This document shows, piece by piece, positions 26,589-37,812 of a DNA stretch of 64,000 nucleotides. The position numbers were made by a program, and so were the translations under genes. This DNA comes from Azolla caroliniana. Its lineage: Eukaryota; Polypodiophyta. Under the pieces are notes generated by a model. It was not told where the DNA came from and ran no database searches. It worked only from the letters and a program-made list of their open reading frames with translations. Position 1 is the stretch's first letter; each line of letters begins with the position of its first letter. The DNA lies in contig JBHGNT010000006.1 of assembly GCA_043228905.1 (NCBI GenBank), positions 930,001-994,000 on the forward strand, read 5' to 3'.

Positions 26589-26974
26589 TGTAAAAAGAAA
26601 CGTGCGGAAGCAAGTATGAAGACCGAACAGAAGAGAGGAAACTCAGGTTTAATGGAGAGCTTGGGCTTACGCAGTATACGTGGGAGAGACAGAGAGAGAA
26701 ACACAAAAAACTATATTCAACAATAATACTCAATCTGTACATAAGACGTGCTCAGTGAACACTTTTATACAAGCCCTAGAAGGACTGACCGAAGTACTGA
26801 CAGTACTTCAATGCTCATCAAGAGCTCCTACACTAACTCCCAAATATATTCCTCATGGAATATCTTTCCTAACGACCTCCTGGTTTATGCACTCGGCCTA
26901 ACCGATCGGTCCCAACCGATCCGGTCCTCGGCTTCTTCAGCCGATCCGGCCAATGTTGAGCTTGTCTCTCAACA
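26589..26974 (-). repeat. Copia LTR (386 bp) at the 3' side of the integrase-less element
   Basis: In minus sense it begins TGTTGAGAGACAAGC directly after the purine tract TTGAGCTTGAGGGGGAG (26975-26991) and ends CGTTTCTTTTTACA. It does not match the LTR at the other end of the element (30896-31202) in sequence or length. Confidence 0.7.
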
Positions 26975-27070
26975 CTCCCCCTCAAGCTCAACTTGAGGCT
27001 CTTCGGGATCTTCACAGCTCCGGTTCCTCCTGGCTTCACGCCTCGATCACGCTCCTCGACCTGTTCGACT

Positions 27071-30000
27071 CTACGCGCTTCGACCCTTCCGGTCGGCTTG
27101 TCTGCTCATGCGGCCCTTATCAGCTCTTCTGCTGTTGAGGTGTTGACGCTTCTCCTGCTGCCTTTTCTTCCGCTTGGGCCTCGGTTGATTGAGCGTATCT
27201 GAATCACACATCTGAACTGACTCGACTACCTCCGATCGGTCTTCGCTCTTGTCCGAGTTGGCTGTCTCCAACTCGTCTTCGGTCTTCTTGCCTTCGATGG
27301 CATCATCTTCCCCATGCGAGGTTGGCTTCGGCTCTTTCCTTCGGCTTCTCCCCTTCTGTCCGCTTTCGGACTTTTCCGTGGGTCCGCCCTCGGCTTCTTC
27401 AGCCGGTCCGGAGTCGAACTCGACAACCGAGTCAACCGACTCGGTGGTGTCGCGGTCTCCGCTCCTTTCCTGTTGCCTTGCTTGGTCGTTCGGGACTGTT
27501 CTCCCCCTCAAGTTCGGCACGTCAAGGTGACGCAAACCGAGCGCACCTGAGAATTGCCGCAACTTGTCCAGAACAAGAGGCTTGGTGAAGATGTCGGCAG
27601 CCTGCCGATCCGTCGGAACGTACTGAAGTTCGACTTCACCGGAAAGGACACGCTCACGGACGAAATGATAGTGCACCTCAATGTGCTTGGTCCGTGCGTG
27701 AAAAACGGGGTTCTTCGCGAGCTGGATGCTGCTGAGGTTGTCGCAGTAGATCGTCGTCGGATCTGACACCTCCTCTTGCAGGTCCTTAAGTAGCCGCTTC
27801 AACCATATGGCTTCACATGTCGCGACAGCCGCTCCTCGGTACTCAGCTTCGGTGCTCGACAGTGCAAGTGTCGGCTGCTTCTTACTGCTCCACGCGATCG
27901 CGGCACTCCCGAGGGAGAACGCGTATCCAGACGTGGATCGGCGATCGGTGGCGTTGCCAGCCCAATCAGCATCGGTGTAGCTGACTAACTGCGCGGCTGC
28001 ACTAATCCGATATAGCAGTCCGCGGTCCTTAGTGCCGCTTACGTACCGAAGTACGCGTTGCGCACACTGAAGGTGCTCCTCGGTAGGTCGCGCCATGAAC
28101 TGATTAATCACTCCGACCGGATAACTGAGGTCGGGTCGGGTGATGGTCAAGTATATGAGGCTACCGAAAATTTGTCGGAACCTTGTCGGGTCGCATACCT
28201 TTCCCGTATCGGGATGAAGCTTGACGGTTCTGTCCAAAGGAGTCGAGATGGACTTACAGTCGGCCATCCCGAGTTTGAAGAGCATACTCAGCACGTAATG
28301 ACGTTGGCTGATCAATATGCCTTCGGGGGTACGGATCACTTCGATCCTGAGGAAGTAATGAAGGTTCCCCAGATCCTTCATGTCGAACGATGCCGCAAGC
28401 TGGAGCTTCACGCGGTCGATTTCACCTAGATCGGCGCTGGTGATGACCAAGTCATCAACATACAGTAAAATACTAACCGGTCCGAGTCGACCTTTCTGGA
28501 TGAACAGGGAAGAGTCCGATTTTGACGTAACGAAGCCCAACCGACGCAATTGTTGTGTGATCTTCGCGTTCCAGGCACGCGGGGCTTGCTTCAGTCCGTA
28601 AAGGGACTTCTTCAGTCGGCATACTGCCGAGGAGTTCGTTCCGGAGTGAAATCCGGGGGGCTGTACCATGTACACCTGTTCCTCAAGGTCACCTTGCAGG
28701 AACGCATTCTTTACATCCATCTGATGTAAGTGCCACCCCTTGGCCGCGGCTACTGCAAGCAAAACACGGACGGTCGTCATTTTTGCGACCGGCGCAAACG
28801 TCTCATCGTAGTCGATGCCGTGTTTCTGCGCGTAGCCCTTTGCCACTAGCCGAGCCTTGTACCGATTGACCGAGCCATCGGTGTTGTACTTGACCTTGTA
28901 CACCCATCTACACCCGATCGACTTCACACCCTTCGGTGCGTCAACCAGGAGCGTAACATGTAGCGGATACAGTGAGTGTATCTTGGGTCCTCTAGCAAGC
29001 AGGAGGTTCCCCCTGTGGAGTGTCCACCCTCCCGAAGAAAAACCGACACGAATGCCGTCTTCATCTAGTTGTCCGACTGAGATCAATGGCCTTGAGAGCT
29101 CGGGTACATGTCGGACATTGTGAAGTACAAGTGTAGAGCCACCTGCAAGGTTGAGCTCTACTGTGCCGATTCCGATGATGTCACAGTGTTGTGAGTTGCC
29201 GACTCGAACTGAGTCGGAGTGACGGATCGTATATTGCCGAAATTGGGATCTATGAGGAGTCACGTGAAATGACGCGCCCGAATCCAAGAGCCATGTGCTT
29301 GATTCTTCAGTCGTGAGCAGAACTTCTGAGCCGACTGGATTTTCGATTGATAGTATATTCGGGTCGTTTGGTAGCACATCAGCTGAGAAGCTGACGTAAT
29401 TGATCTCCTCATGCCGGCCACTCTTCTTGTTGTTCTTGTTCTTGAGTGCACGGCAGTCGGCTTTGATGTGTCCGGGTTTCTTGCAATAGTTGCAGATTCG
29501 GTTATCCCGTGACTGGCTCCGTCTTCGCTGATTGTTCGACGGCCGTGAGGAATCTCTTCCTCGTATGTTCGATCGGTCTGTCGAACCTTGTACTACGTAA
29601 GCGTCGTCTGTTGAGTCTTTGGCGAAAGACTTTCTCCGAGCTGCTTCGGTCAGGATTGCGCTCGTGACTTCGGAGTATTTAACAGCCGTGGTTGACGCGC
29701 TGCACACGGTTGTGACGAAAGTTTCCCATGATGACGGAAGGCTGCTCATGAGTATCATTGCTCTGAGTTCATCCTCGATTGCCGTCCCCTGTGACGAGAT
29801 TTGGGAGCTTATGCTTTCGTACTCATTGAGATGTGCTTGAACCGAATCAGATTCTTTCATCCGCAAGTTGTAGAGGCGCCGGATCAGAAACATCTTCGTT
29901 GCGGCGACCTTCTTTTCGTAAGTGTCCGATAGTGTTTTCCACAGTTCGAATGCTGTCGTACACGATTGCACCGTAAAATATACCGATTCCGATAGGTGCA

Positions 30001-30202
30001 TCCGAATCGTGGCGCGGACGATTCTGTCCAGCTTCTGCCACTCAATTGGTTTGTATCCTTCTGGAGGTTCTTCATTTTCGATGGGATCGATTTGCCCCTT
30101 GACTATGAGATAGTCCTGCATTTGCTCCTTCCAGAAGTTGAAGTTCGATCCATCGAACTTTCGTAGACTCATTTCTGACGAGCCGGATGTTGATGCCATC
30201 AA
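27071..30202 (-). CDS. Integrase-less Ty1/copia polyprotein with charged C-terminal extension (1043 aa)
   Basis: One frame is open for 1043 codons. In order: a copia gag N-terminus (FDGSNFNFWKEQMQDYL), a zinc knuckle CNYCKKPGHIKADC (about 236), aspartic protease LDSGASFHVT (about 305) and a GAG-pre-integrase stub ending KIHSLYPLH. RT follows immediately from GCRWVYKVKYN (about 430), with YVDDLVITS (about 582), RNase [10 protein letters not shown] (about 742) and ADIFTKPLVLDKL (about 870). The integrase core and its DD35E residues are absent without a break in frame. After LDVPNLRG, where copia polyproteins normally end, about 145 charged residues continue with a basic PRPKRKKRQQEKRQ stretch. 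The first ATG fits known gag starts. The family looks Ale/Retrofit-like by motif; I am not certain of the lineage. Confidence 0.88.
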   Translation of the reverse strand: MMASTSGSSEMSLRKFDGSNFNFWKEQMQDYLIVKGQIDPIENEEPPEGYKPIEWQKLDRIVRATIRMHLSESVYFTVQSCTTAFELWKTLSDTYEKKVAATKMFLIRRLYNLRMKESDSVQAHLNEYESISSQISSQGTAIEDELRAMILMSSLPSSWETFVTTVCSASTTAVKYSEVTSAILTEAARRKSFAKDSTDDAYVVQGSTDRSNIRGRDSSRPSNNQRRRSQSRDNRICNYCKKPGHIKADCRALKNKNNKKSGRHEEINYVSFSADVLPNDPNILSIENPVGSEVLLTTEESSTWLLDSGASFHVTPHRSQFRQYTIRHSDSVRVGNSQHCDIIGIGTVELNLAGGSTLVLHNVRHVPELSRPLISVGQLDEDGIRVGFSSGGWTLHRGNLLLARGPKIHSLYPLHVTLLVDAPKGVKSIGCRWVYKVKYNTDGSVNRYKARLVAKGYAQKHGIDYDETFAPVAKMTTVRVLLAVAAAKGWHLHQMDVKNAFLQGDLEEQVYMVQPPGFHSGTNSSAVCRLKKSLYGLKQAPRAWNAKITQQLRRLGFVTSKSDSSLFIQKGRLGPVSILLYVDDLVITSADLGEIDRVKLQLAASFDMKDLGNLHYFLRIEVIRTPEGILISQRHYVLSMLFKLGMADCKSISTPLDRTVKLHPDTGKVCDPTRFRQIFGSLIYLTITRPDLSYPVGVINQFMARPTEEHLQCAQRVLRYVSGTKDRGLLYRISAAAQLVSYTDADWAGNATDRRSTSGYAFSLGSAAIAWSSKKQPTLALSSTEAEYRGAAVATCEAIWLKRLLKDLQEEVSDPTTIYCDNLSSIQLAKNPVFHARTKHIEVHYHFVRERVLSGEVELQYVPTDRQAADIFTKPLVLDKLRQFSGALGLRHLDVPNLRGRTVPNDQARQQERSGDRDTTESVDSVVEFDSGPAEEAEGGPTEKSESGQKGRSRRKEPKPTSHGEDDAIEGKKTEDELETANSDKSEDRSEVVESVQMCDSDTLNQPRPKRKKRQQEKRQHLNSRRADKGRMSRQADRKGRSA

Positions 30203-30881
30203 ATTTGGTTTCGGTTGACGAAGCTCGGTTCGGAGTTGACTACGAACCTTGTGGGAGTGCAGCCGGTTGGCTCACCCGATATCGTTCTAGTCGGATTTGA
30301 ACCCGAGTCGGTTCGGCTTCGGATATATGTATTGTTGAACTTGCTCGAATTGACTCCGGTAACTTGAGGGACAGAACCGACTGGTCTTCCCGAATGTTGC
30401 CGAGTCGGAGTGAGCCCGGTTCGCTTCGGATATATGTGCCGAATACCGATTATTGAAACCGATTGTCTGGGCCGATTCTGCTTCGGGTGGCTGCAGCGAC
30501 GAGAGAGACAGATCCAACTGATCCTCTCGAATGTCGATCAGCCGGATGAAGCACGAATTGGGGTTGTTGTCTTGAGACCGATCTGCACCGAGTGGTTACA
30601 ATGAGCGGCGAGCAGCGTTTGGTGACCTCTTCGGATGCCGTTTAACCGAGTGGAGCACGATCGTGTCAATGTTGCACAAGGGGATTTCACCTCGAGCGGT
30701 TACGATCACAAGGAACAGAGTACAACCTGTTGGCTTACTCCAAGCGAAGATGATCTAACGCGATGAGATGCGAGCCTCATTTTTCTTCTTCTTCTCTCTT
30801 CTTCGAATGACGCAAGAAACTGAATGCTGTGCAGGCTGAGACGACGTCCGACAGCGGATTGAAGGACCGAATACTGTGCGT

Positions 30882-30893
30882 GCTCTGATACCA
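30882..30893 (-). promoter_or_regulatory. Initiator-Met tRNA primer-binding site
   Basis: The minus strand reads TGGTATCAGAGC two bases inside the 5' LTR end. This is the standard copia primer site. It is followed by a leader of about 680 bp before the gag ATG. Confidence 0.9.
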
Positions 30894-30895
30894 GA

Positions 30896-31202
30896 TGTTG
30901 GAGATCAAAGTCGTCTATGCGGAAGATCAAGAAGCATTCGATTCTGTTCTAAGTACCTGCGTATGATCGTTTCTGAGGTCGTGCACAGAGATGGAGAGAG
31001 AGAGAGAGAGAGAGAGGCACAAAAGACTCTTTATTCCACAAAGCAATAATACAACACCCAACCTTACAAAAAGGTTACAAGGTCACTATATATAGTGACC
31101 GACTTAGGGCAACTACCCTTTATGCTAATTACACAAATGGCCCAAACTTGAGCTATAGAAAGGGATAGTGTGAATACGTCCATTATACACTTGTATTCGA
31201 CA
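30896..31202 (-). repeat. 5' LTR (307 bp) of the integrase-less copia element
   Basis: In minus sense it runs TGTCGAATACAAG ... GATCTCCAACA, with TG...CA ends, a GA/CT microsatellite at about 30993-31015, and a palindromic TATA region. It abuts copia-A RNase H sequence at 31203. Confidence 0.8.
31081..31100. promoter_or_regulatory. Palindromic TATA box in the 5' LTR
   Basis: GGTCACTATATATAGTGACC is a perfect 20-bp palindrome centred on the TATA motif, roughly mid-LTR. Position and sequence suggest the LTR core promoter. Confidence 0.55.
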
Positions 31203-31966
31203 CGGTCGACATCTTCACTAAAGCCTTAGGAGCATACAAGTTGTGGCACTTCATGACCGATCTCGGAGTGACGATCCCTGGCCTGCCAAGCTTGAGGGGG
31301 AGTACTAAAGACATTACGCAATAACGTGTGGATTCCGCAAGCCGCGCACACTACCCAACAACGCGTGGATTATGCAACCACGCAACGAAGCTGCGAAGAA
31401 AGACGCAAGGCAAAGCACAGACTTCGCAACTACGCACAACGCAAGCTGGAGCACGGATTCCACAACTCCGCACAAAGCGAGTCGACACGAGTCGACGCGG
31501 ACTCCGGAACGCGAGTCGAAGCGGATTTCAGATACCGTCTGAAACCGACCCGACTTGAGCTTGAGGGGGCGTGTTGAGGATCAAGCTCAACTTGGTCTAG
31601 TGTGTGAACTCACCTTGAGAGTGAATAGACACTCCAACGATCAAGAGTCACCATTAAGTCACCTCTTTGTATTCTTGCATTTAGTATGAGTCATAGAATC
31701 ATATTCTATGACACACAACTTATGAGCTTTCACATTCCTCATGCTCCATGAGCCTTGTAGTTAATGAAGAGAGAGGGTGACTATATAAAGCACCCTCCTC
31801 CCACCTTGTATTGTTTTGAGTCTTTCTCCTTTGTTAATATACTCTTACCTTGCGTATTCTCTGTGTCTTATTCCTTGTCTCTCTCTCACACACACACTCT
31901 CTCTCATACACACACATAACTCATATCTCTTCCGCTTCACAAGAATCCATCTCTTGATTCTTTACA
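31203..31966 (+). mobile_element. Second copia-A 3' end: RNase H tail, spacer and LTR
   Basis: It is nearly the same as 4766-5551: DIFTKALGAYKLWHFMTDLG, a first purine motif, a CG-rich spacer slightly shorter than in the other copy, a second purine tract, then the LTR 31572-31966 (395 bp, TGTTGAGGATC ... GATTCTTTACA) with a TATATAAAG box at 31782-31790. The element is truncated 5' at the LTR of the integrase-less copia. Confidence 0.85.
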
Positions 31967-32289
31967 GACATCTTCCCACTTCTTCCTTAGTAATTCCATT
32001 AACCTTTCCTTTATAACTACATATTTCATTACATCACTTGAAAGCTTAAGATATCATTCATAGCCCATCTTTTGAACCATTTTTTGGTGTCAACTACCCA
32101 ACCATATGAGAGAATTTTGCTCTTGGTATTCTTTTGTAATTTTTATCCAACAATCCAAGCAAGATGTAGTAATCTATGATTTGACATATTCTTGACTTTA
32201 TTGTCATATATATAAATATATACTCTCCATAGTGGCAATAGCCTAACAAGAGGTGGTGGATTTGACCCCCAATTGTCTTCTTAAAAACA
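31967..32289. other. Short spacer, nothing recognised
   Basis: AT-rich, with a weak tRNA-like motif (CATAGTGGCAATAGCC near 32229 and GGTGGATTTGACCC near 32254). Confidence 0.4.
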
Positions 32290-35270
32290 TCTTTTGAATC
32301 TTCTCAATCTCATTCCATACATTAAGAGGGATATTGATTTTAAAGAGGGACTAATATTTCTAATTCCTAAGGTAAAGTGTATAGTAACGGATGTGAGGCA
32401 ATGGAGACCGATTATGTTGCTCAACACAATCTATAAGATTTTTGCTAATATTCTGGCGCAGAGGGTCAAACCCCACCTGCATGCACTAATTAATGTTGGA
32501 CAAACAGGATTCATGGAAAATAGATGTATAATTGATAATGTGTTGACCTTTTGGGAGCAATTGCCCTGGCAAAGAAAACCAATCAACATATTGCATGTCT
32601 CATGCTTGACTTCAAGAAGGCATATGACAGAGTACAGTGGCCTGTTTTAGATAAAGTCATGGAGCAGCTGGGATTACCCTCAAAATGGATATGAGTTGCG
32701 TTGGCACTTTATAAAGGAAGCTTCAGTAGGGTGTTGGTATTAGGGCAACGGGGCCCATCAATTCCATTATGCAAGTCTGTTAGGCAGGGGTGCCTGTTGG
32801 CCCCCTATCTTTATTTATTTATTTTAGAGGCATTCTCTTTCTTTTTAAATAGACTGGATGCAGGAATTCGGGGATTGGTTGTCCCACATGCTTGCAAGGA
32901 CTTGTTGGACAGATGACACTATGCTCTAACTACAAGGCAATGATGCTAATTTACAGCAGGCTGAAAAACGGATTGAGTTGTTTTGTAAAGCATCAGGTGG
33001 GAAAATTAATTGGAACAAAAGTAGAGGGTTTTGGGTAAGTCCAAACTCATGGCCGCTTTGGCAACCTAATATTGATTTTCAATTGGTTCCTAATGGAAGG
33101 GATGTTAAATATCTAGGCTTTTTGGTGGGAGTAGAGATTCAGAAAAATCAGCAGCTTGAGCAAGTGAAAGACAAAATCAGAAAAAAGCTTCGGTTATGGG
33201 CATCAGTAAAACTTTCCCTTGCAGGTAGAGTGGTTGTGGTAAACCACATTTTGTTGGCCACCATGTGGCACTCGTTGGCATGTTGGATGTTAGATAAAGA
33301 TTACATCAAAAATATTAAGGCAATGGTGAGAGGGTTCCTTTGGTTGGGTAGAGACCACGAGATGGCGTTAGCTAAAGTGGCCTGGAGTTGTTTGATCAAA
33401 GCAAAAAATCAAGGTGGACTAGGGATGGTGGATCCGGTTCACCAAAGTAAGGCTTTACTCAGTAAGCTCCTGGTGCGAAGTCTCCAACCTGGACCAGAAT
33501 TGTGGAAATTGCTTCTTAGAGACAGAACTGAACTCTGGTGTCCGAGGAATGGCGGCCCTTGGAAGGCAAAGAAGTGGTGGTTGTTCAGTCCAGGACTAAA
33601 GTTAAAAGAACCTACTAGCATGGAGGATAGGGTGGCCCACACCATAATGAGGGCCTGGTCAAGTTTAAGAGAGGGGTTGGTCTTAATGTAGCCAAAAACG
33701 ATGGAGGAACAACTTCGGCAACCACTATTTTGGAACCCCAGGATTAGCGATGATGACGGTATGATGCTTGGCCAAAAAAAATACTTACCATGGGGGCAAA
33801 TGGTAGGGTACAATGTTAGTTCCGTAAGAGAATGGGAAGATTTCAAAAGGAAAAGAAGGGAGGGTCTCGTTGGTAGTCCTAGGTTTACTAGCAGGTTGGA
33901 AAAGGTGACCCATTTGATAGATAAGGCTGTTGATGGTCTAGTTAGGCTGAATGAAGAAGAGGGGGTCTGGTTTGGGTGGTTTGTAGGTGAGGGTGATGCA
34001 CAAATTATCCGAGGCAGATGCCCATCTAATGAGTATCGCTTGTGGGGCAACCTAAGTGTTGTGGCAGACAATGGCCAGTGGTTGGCAGTGCGAGTGGTAG
34101 TGTTGGAAGGTAAGAAGTGGCAAGTAAACCCGAACCCAGGGAAGCTAGAATCTTATTGTAAGCTTTAGATAGTTGACAACAAGCCCATATGTGATTTGGA
34201 TTGGGATCCACTAGAGGTGTGGTGGCAGAAACCGGGAACGGACAAATTGGAACGGTTTTTCGAGTACACTACTAAGTTAGGAAGGCAAATCATTGGCTCC
34301 AAATCGATGGGTGCTACTCTAACTCGCAATAGTTTGAAGGATAAAGGCATTTCTGATGACTTGTTGAAGTCTTTTTGGAGGAGGCTATGGCCGTTCGATA
34401 TGCCAGAAAAAATAAAGCTTTGGTTGTGGCTCCTTAGTCACAAAGCAGTATCGGTGGGGGAGTGGCTTAGGTGTCGTGGTGGTGAGGCTGGTTGCAAGAT
34501 TTGTGGACACCCTTTGGAATCAATTCCTCATTGTTTTTGGAATTGCAAAGAGGCTAGTAACATTTGGGGTAGAAGTCTCAAGATAGTGGCAGCATGCGGC
34601 GTTAATGGGAGAGTTGTATGGGGGTCCGTACAGGGGCTGAAGTTAACAGGAGAAGGATGGGCTGAATAGTTAAACCCCCACGGTCATGGATTTATAGTGT
34701 AGGGTGGCAAGGTGTTTCAACGGGCTGGAGTTCGACCTGGCGCTAACTCAGAATTTTTTGAAGAGATATGGAGGATGGTGGCTTGTTTATCGGTCTAGCA
34801 CATTTGGACTAGGCGGTGTAAGTTTGTTTTTCAACATCAAAAGATCCCTAGCAGTGAGGTGTTATTAAATATATGGTTTGAGTTGGTATCTTGGTTGCGG
34901 GGACAATACGACTCGATTAAGGGGGAATCTGATGCAGTTGAAAGAAATCGATCAAAGTTCTTGCTGAAATGGGGTAATTCTCCTATGGTGGGCAGATCAT
35001 CATCAGGGCCTCAATGGAACTACCAAGCACCCTGATGGTTGTTTCCCCCAATCGTTTCCATCAGTGACTAGGTGTTGTAAATATGTATAGATATGGTACA
35101 AATTACTAGGTTATAGGAGTTAATTGGATACTTTTGTTGAAAATGAGGTGGGGACTGTGTCCACTTTGGTGGGAAGGCCAGAGTGAGGATTGATGAGAGG
35201 AATTTTTGGTCATCTATGATGTAATTTGCTTGCTAACTAATGTGAAGTAGTGTTTTTTTTGGAAAAAAAG
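32290..35270 (+). pseudogene. 5'-truncated LINE (non-LTR retrotransposon) reverse transcriptase
   Basis: RT motifs appear in order: LIFLIPKVKC with VRQWRPIMLLNTIYKIFANIL (32350-32460), a QTGFMENRCIIDN block, KSVRQGCLLAPYLYLFILEAFS (32770-32850) and a degenerate ADD site near 32915. A long clean stretch at 32978-33691 holds GGKINWNKSRG and KLSLAGRVVVVNHILLATMWHS. A later frame (34196-34669) has the zf-RVT-like region WPFDMPEKIKLWLWLL, CKICGHPLESIPHCFWNC. Stops and frameshifts separate the segments, and the endonuclease half is missing, so it is dead on arrival (5' truncation). The element probably ends around 35260 at a short A-rich tract. Confidence 0.85.
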
Positions 35271-35779
35271 AAGAGGGATATTGTCTCCCCATACTTCTAC
35301 TCCATAAAGCAGAACTTGTGTTATTGTGGCATTAAATAACATTAGCTTCACTTCCCATCCAGGAGTATAAATCTAGTTGCATTGATTTTCCAACATATAA
35401 TAAATTTTCCAACCAACACTAAGTCTAGACTCAAAGTATACACACCACTTATTTTTGGTGGGTGCATGAGTCATAGCCACACAAACATAGTCTTAACCTA
35501 AGTCAAGCCAACCTACATAAGAAGGTAGTAGTCTTCTTATATAGATAGAAACCTAGGCCCTGGTGTGTTCAGACTTGACTACTTTATATGAAGTGGTCAA
35601 GTGGTAATACACTTAATAATTATCTCATATTGTATGAATTCTAATATACAATTCATAACCTTGTTCTTTTTCGAAATAACCCTAACATACTCATCATAAG
35701 ATTAGGGAAAACTACTAAAAATCTATCTCATGATCAATTATGTTTATGCACATAACAAAATTGTATATTTCCTCCCTTA

Positions 35780-37400
35780 CATGCAAGCATATTAGGGTAT
35801 CTATGAGGTTGGATGGTTCACATTACCATCAGTCTTGTTTTATCCACATTTACAGTTAGTTCACTACTTTGACAAAATGTGCATATAAAAACAATAAGGT
35901 AACTTGTTGCATAAGATTTAGAGCATTTAATCCTTCTTCTCTTGCAACCCTACTCACCACTTCTTCCAATTGATCAATGCATAAAACAAAGAGTAGGCGA
36001 TAATGGACATCCTCTCTTAATCCCCCATGTTACATAAAAAGTATTCTTAGAATCTATTCTCAATTTTTAGTTGACATTTAACTTGCTCATATAATCATGT
36101 AATGGCAACTCCATATTGACTATTCCAAAGCGCACTTCATGGTAATTTATCGAATGTTTTTTTTAAAATCAATTAAACAACAATGGAGTGTCCACCATGG
36201 AGTGTTTTGGCCTAAAACCTGCTTTCCCAAGTGCTCTCATTTGTTTTAACTTTCAACCCATGGACTTACCTTTTAATCCATGATAATGCTATATAATTTA
36301 GCAATAGTCGAGCTCATAATGATTGTGCATAAATTTGATACTCGATTCTTATCTCTTGCTTTTTATTTTGGCTTAATCCAATTCATGAGCCAATCATTCA
36401 ACAAACCTATTTTAATAGCTTGATCTATACTAGTCATGAGAGTTCAATGACGAGTACATGGCATTGTCCATTTTAAGAGCTCACTCGTAATGAGAGTTAC
36501 ATCGATTGACTTTTTCCATTAGCCATATTTTTTGTTCTCTTGTTAATATCTTTAATATGAATGCATGTATTACAAGGTGTTCCAATGTTTTCAACCATAA
36601 GAGCCACTCCCTCATGCCTATATAACCTTCATACATATTCTCGCATCTATTCGTTTGTAAATTTAACTTAGATATCTTCTTTCTTACCATTGAGTTGTCT
36701 CCATGCTAGTTTTAGTTGGAGCTTAAACAACCATTTATTTTTCCTTTCTTGCATTGGAGGTATTGTCTTTTCTTTACTCTCAATGCCTTTCTATATTAGT
36801 GTCATGCCATGACCCCATGACTTTCCCTTTTTGCAAACTTAATGGTTTAAGATATATCTTATCGTCCTCATCAAACCAAGAATTGCATGGGAAATTAGAC
36901 ATTTATGTCCAACAACACAGATTTGAAAGTATTGATATCCTACCTCAATGATGACATCTTTCAAAAGCCTCCACTAGAGCTTTCACAAATGGTTCTCAAC
37001 CTCATTTCCATATATTCTAGCTTTATTGTAACAATGTTGAATGTTGTATCTTTTTTTCCTCTTTCAGTTTACTACATTTGTTTATTGAGTGTGAGGTCCT
37101 AATACAAGGTCTTATGGTCTTAGTCAGAGGATAGAAGACCAAGGTTAAATACATTTACTATGGATAGATCACATGCCTTCATTAATACATAATCTATCAC
37201 ACTTCCTCAACCCGAGGATGATAAATACGTGCGTACATTTGTCCAAGGAAAAACATATGTACATATAAGAATCCTTCCATAATCCGTTAGAATACAATAC
37301 TTTGAGCCATGAAATAGACAAGGATACGTTATATTTTCTTCTGGTATCTTCATATTTTGGTATTTTCCAACCCTATCATTAAAGTGTCCCATAATCAACA
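35780..37400 (-). pseudogene. Heavily decayed LINE: endonuclease and RT traces
   Basis: On the minus strand the segment at 37207-37401 gives LIMGHFNDRVGKYQ, a worn GDFNxRVG endonuclease motif. About 1.3 kb later, near 36020-35920, the strand translates to WGIKRGCPLSPTLFVLCIDQ, an RT palm motif. The spacing and order fit one old LINE. A similar endonuclease scrap (VIMGHLDGRIQ) is present near 44450. Confidence 0.5.
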
Positions 37401-37673
37401 CTTAACCAAGCTTCTAAAAAACAAGTATATTTTGGCATAAGTATGTGAAAAGATCATCACGTTCCAACCCAAATCCATTGTAGTAGTTCGACTCTTTATG
37501 AAGGAAGCTTCATGTGGGTATGTAGAGGTTCTCTATGCCCAAATTAATCTCTATTCATAAGTATCTCTTATAAATAATCATCATACTTTAATAATTTTAT
37601 ATAATTACCTAAGATCTCATGGTATCCATGCTTGTCCAATATTCCCTTTGGAGTGGGACCATATCAAAATTTT

Positions 37674-37812
37674 AAGGTAGCCATCTATCTTAGGTATGTG
37701 TTTTGTATCATGCCCCCAAGTTTCAACCAAAAAGTGAGACTACATTACTTTTATAAGGTAGTCATCTATCTTAGGTATGTATCTTGCATCATGCCCCCAA
37801 GTTTCAACCAAA
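37674..37812. repeat. Direct repeat, about 58 bp, period 81 bp
   Basis: AAGGTAG/AAGGTAGTC CATCTATCTTAGGTATGT and CATGCCCCCAAGTTTCAACC occur in both copies, at 37674 and 37755. Confidence 0.8.
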
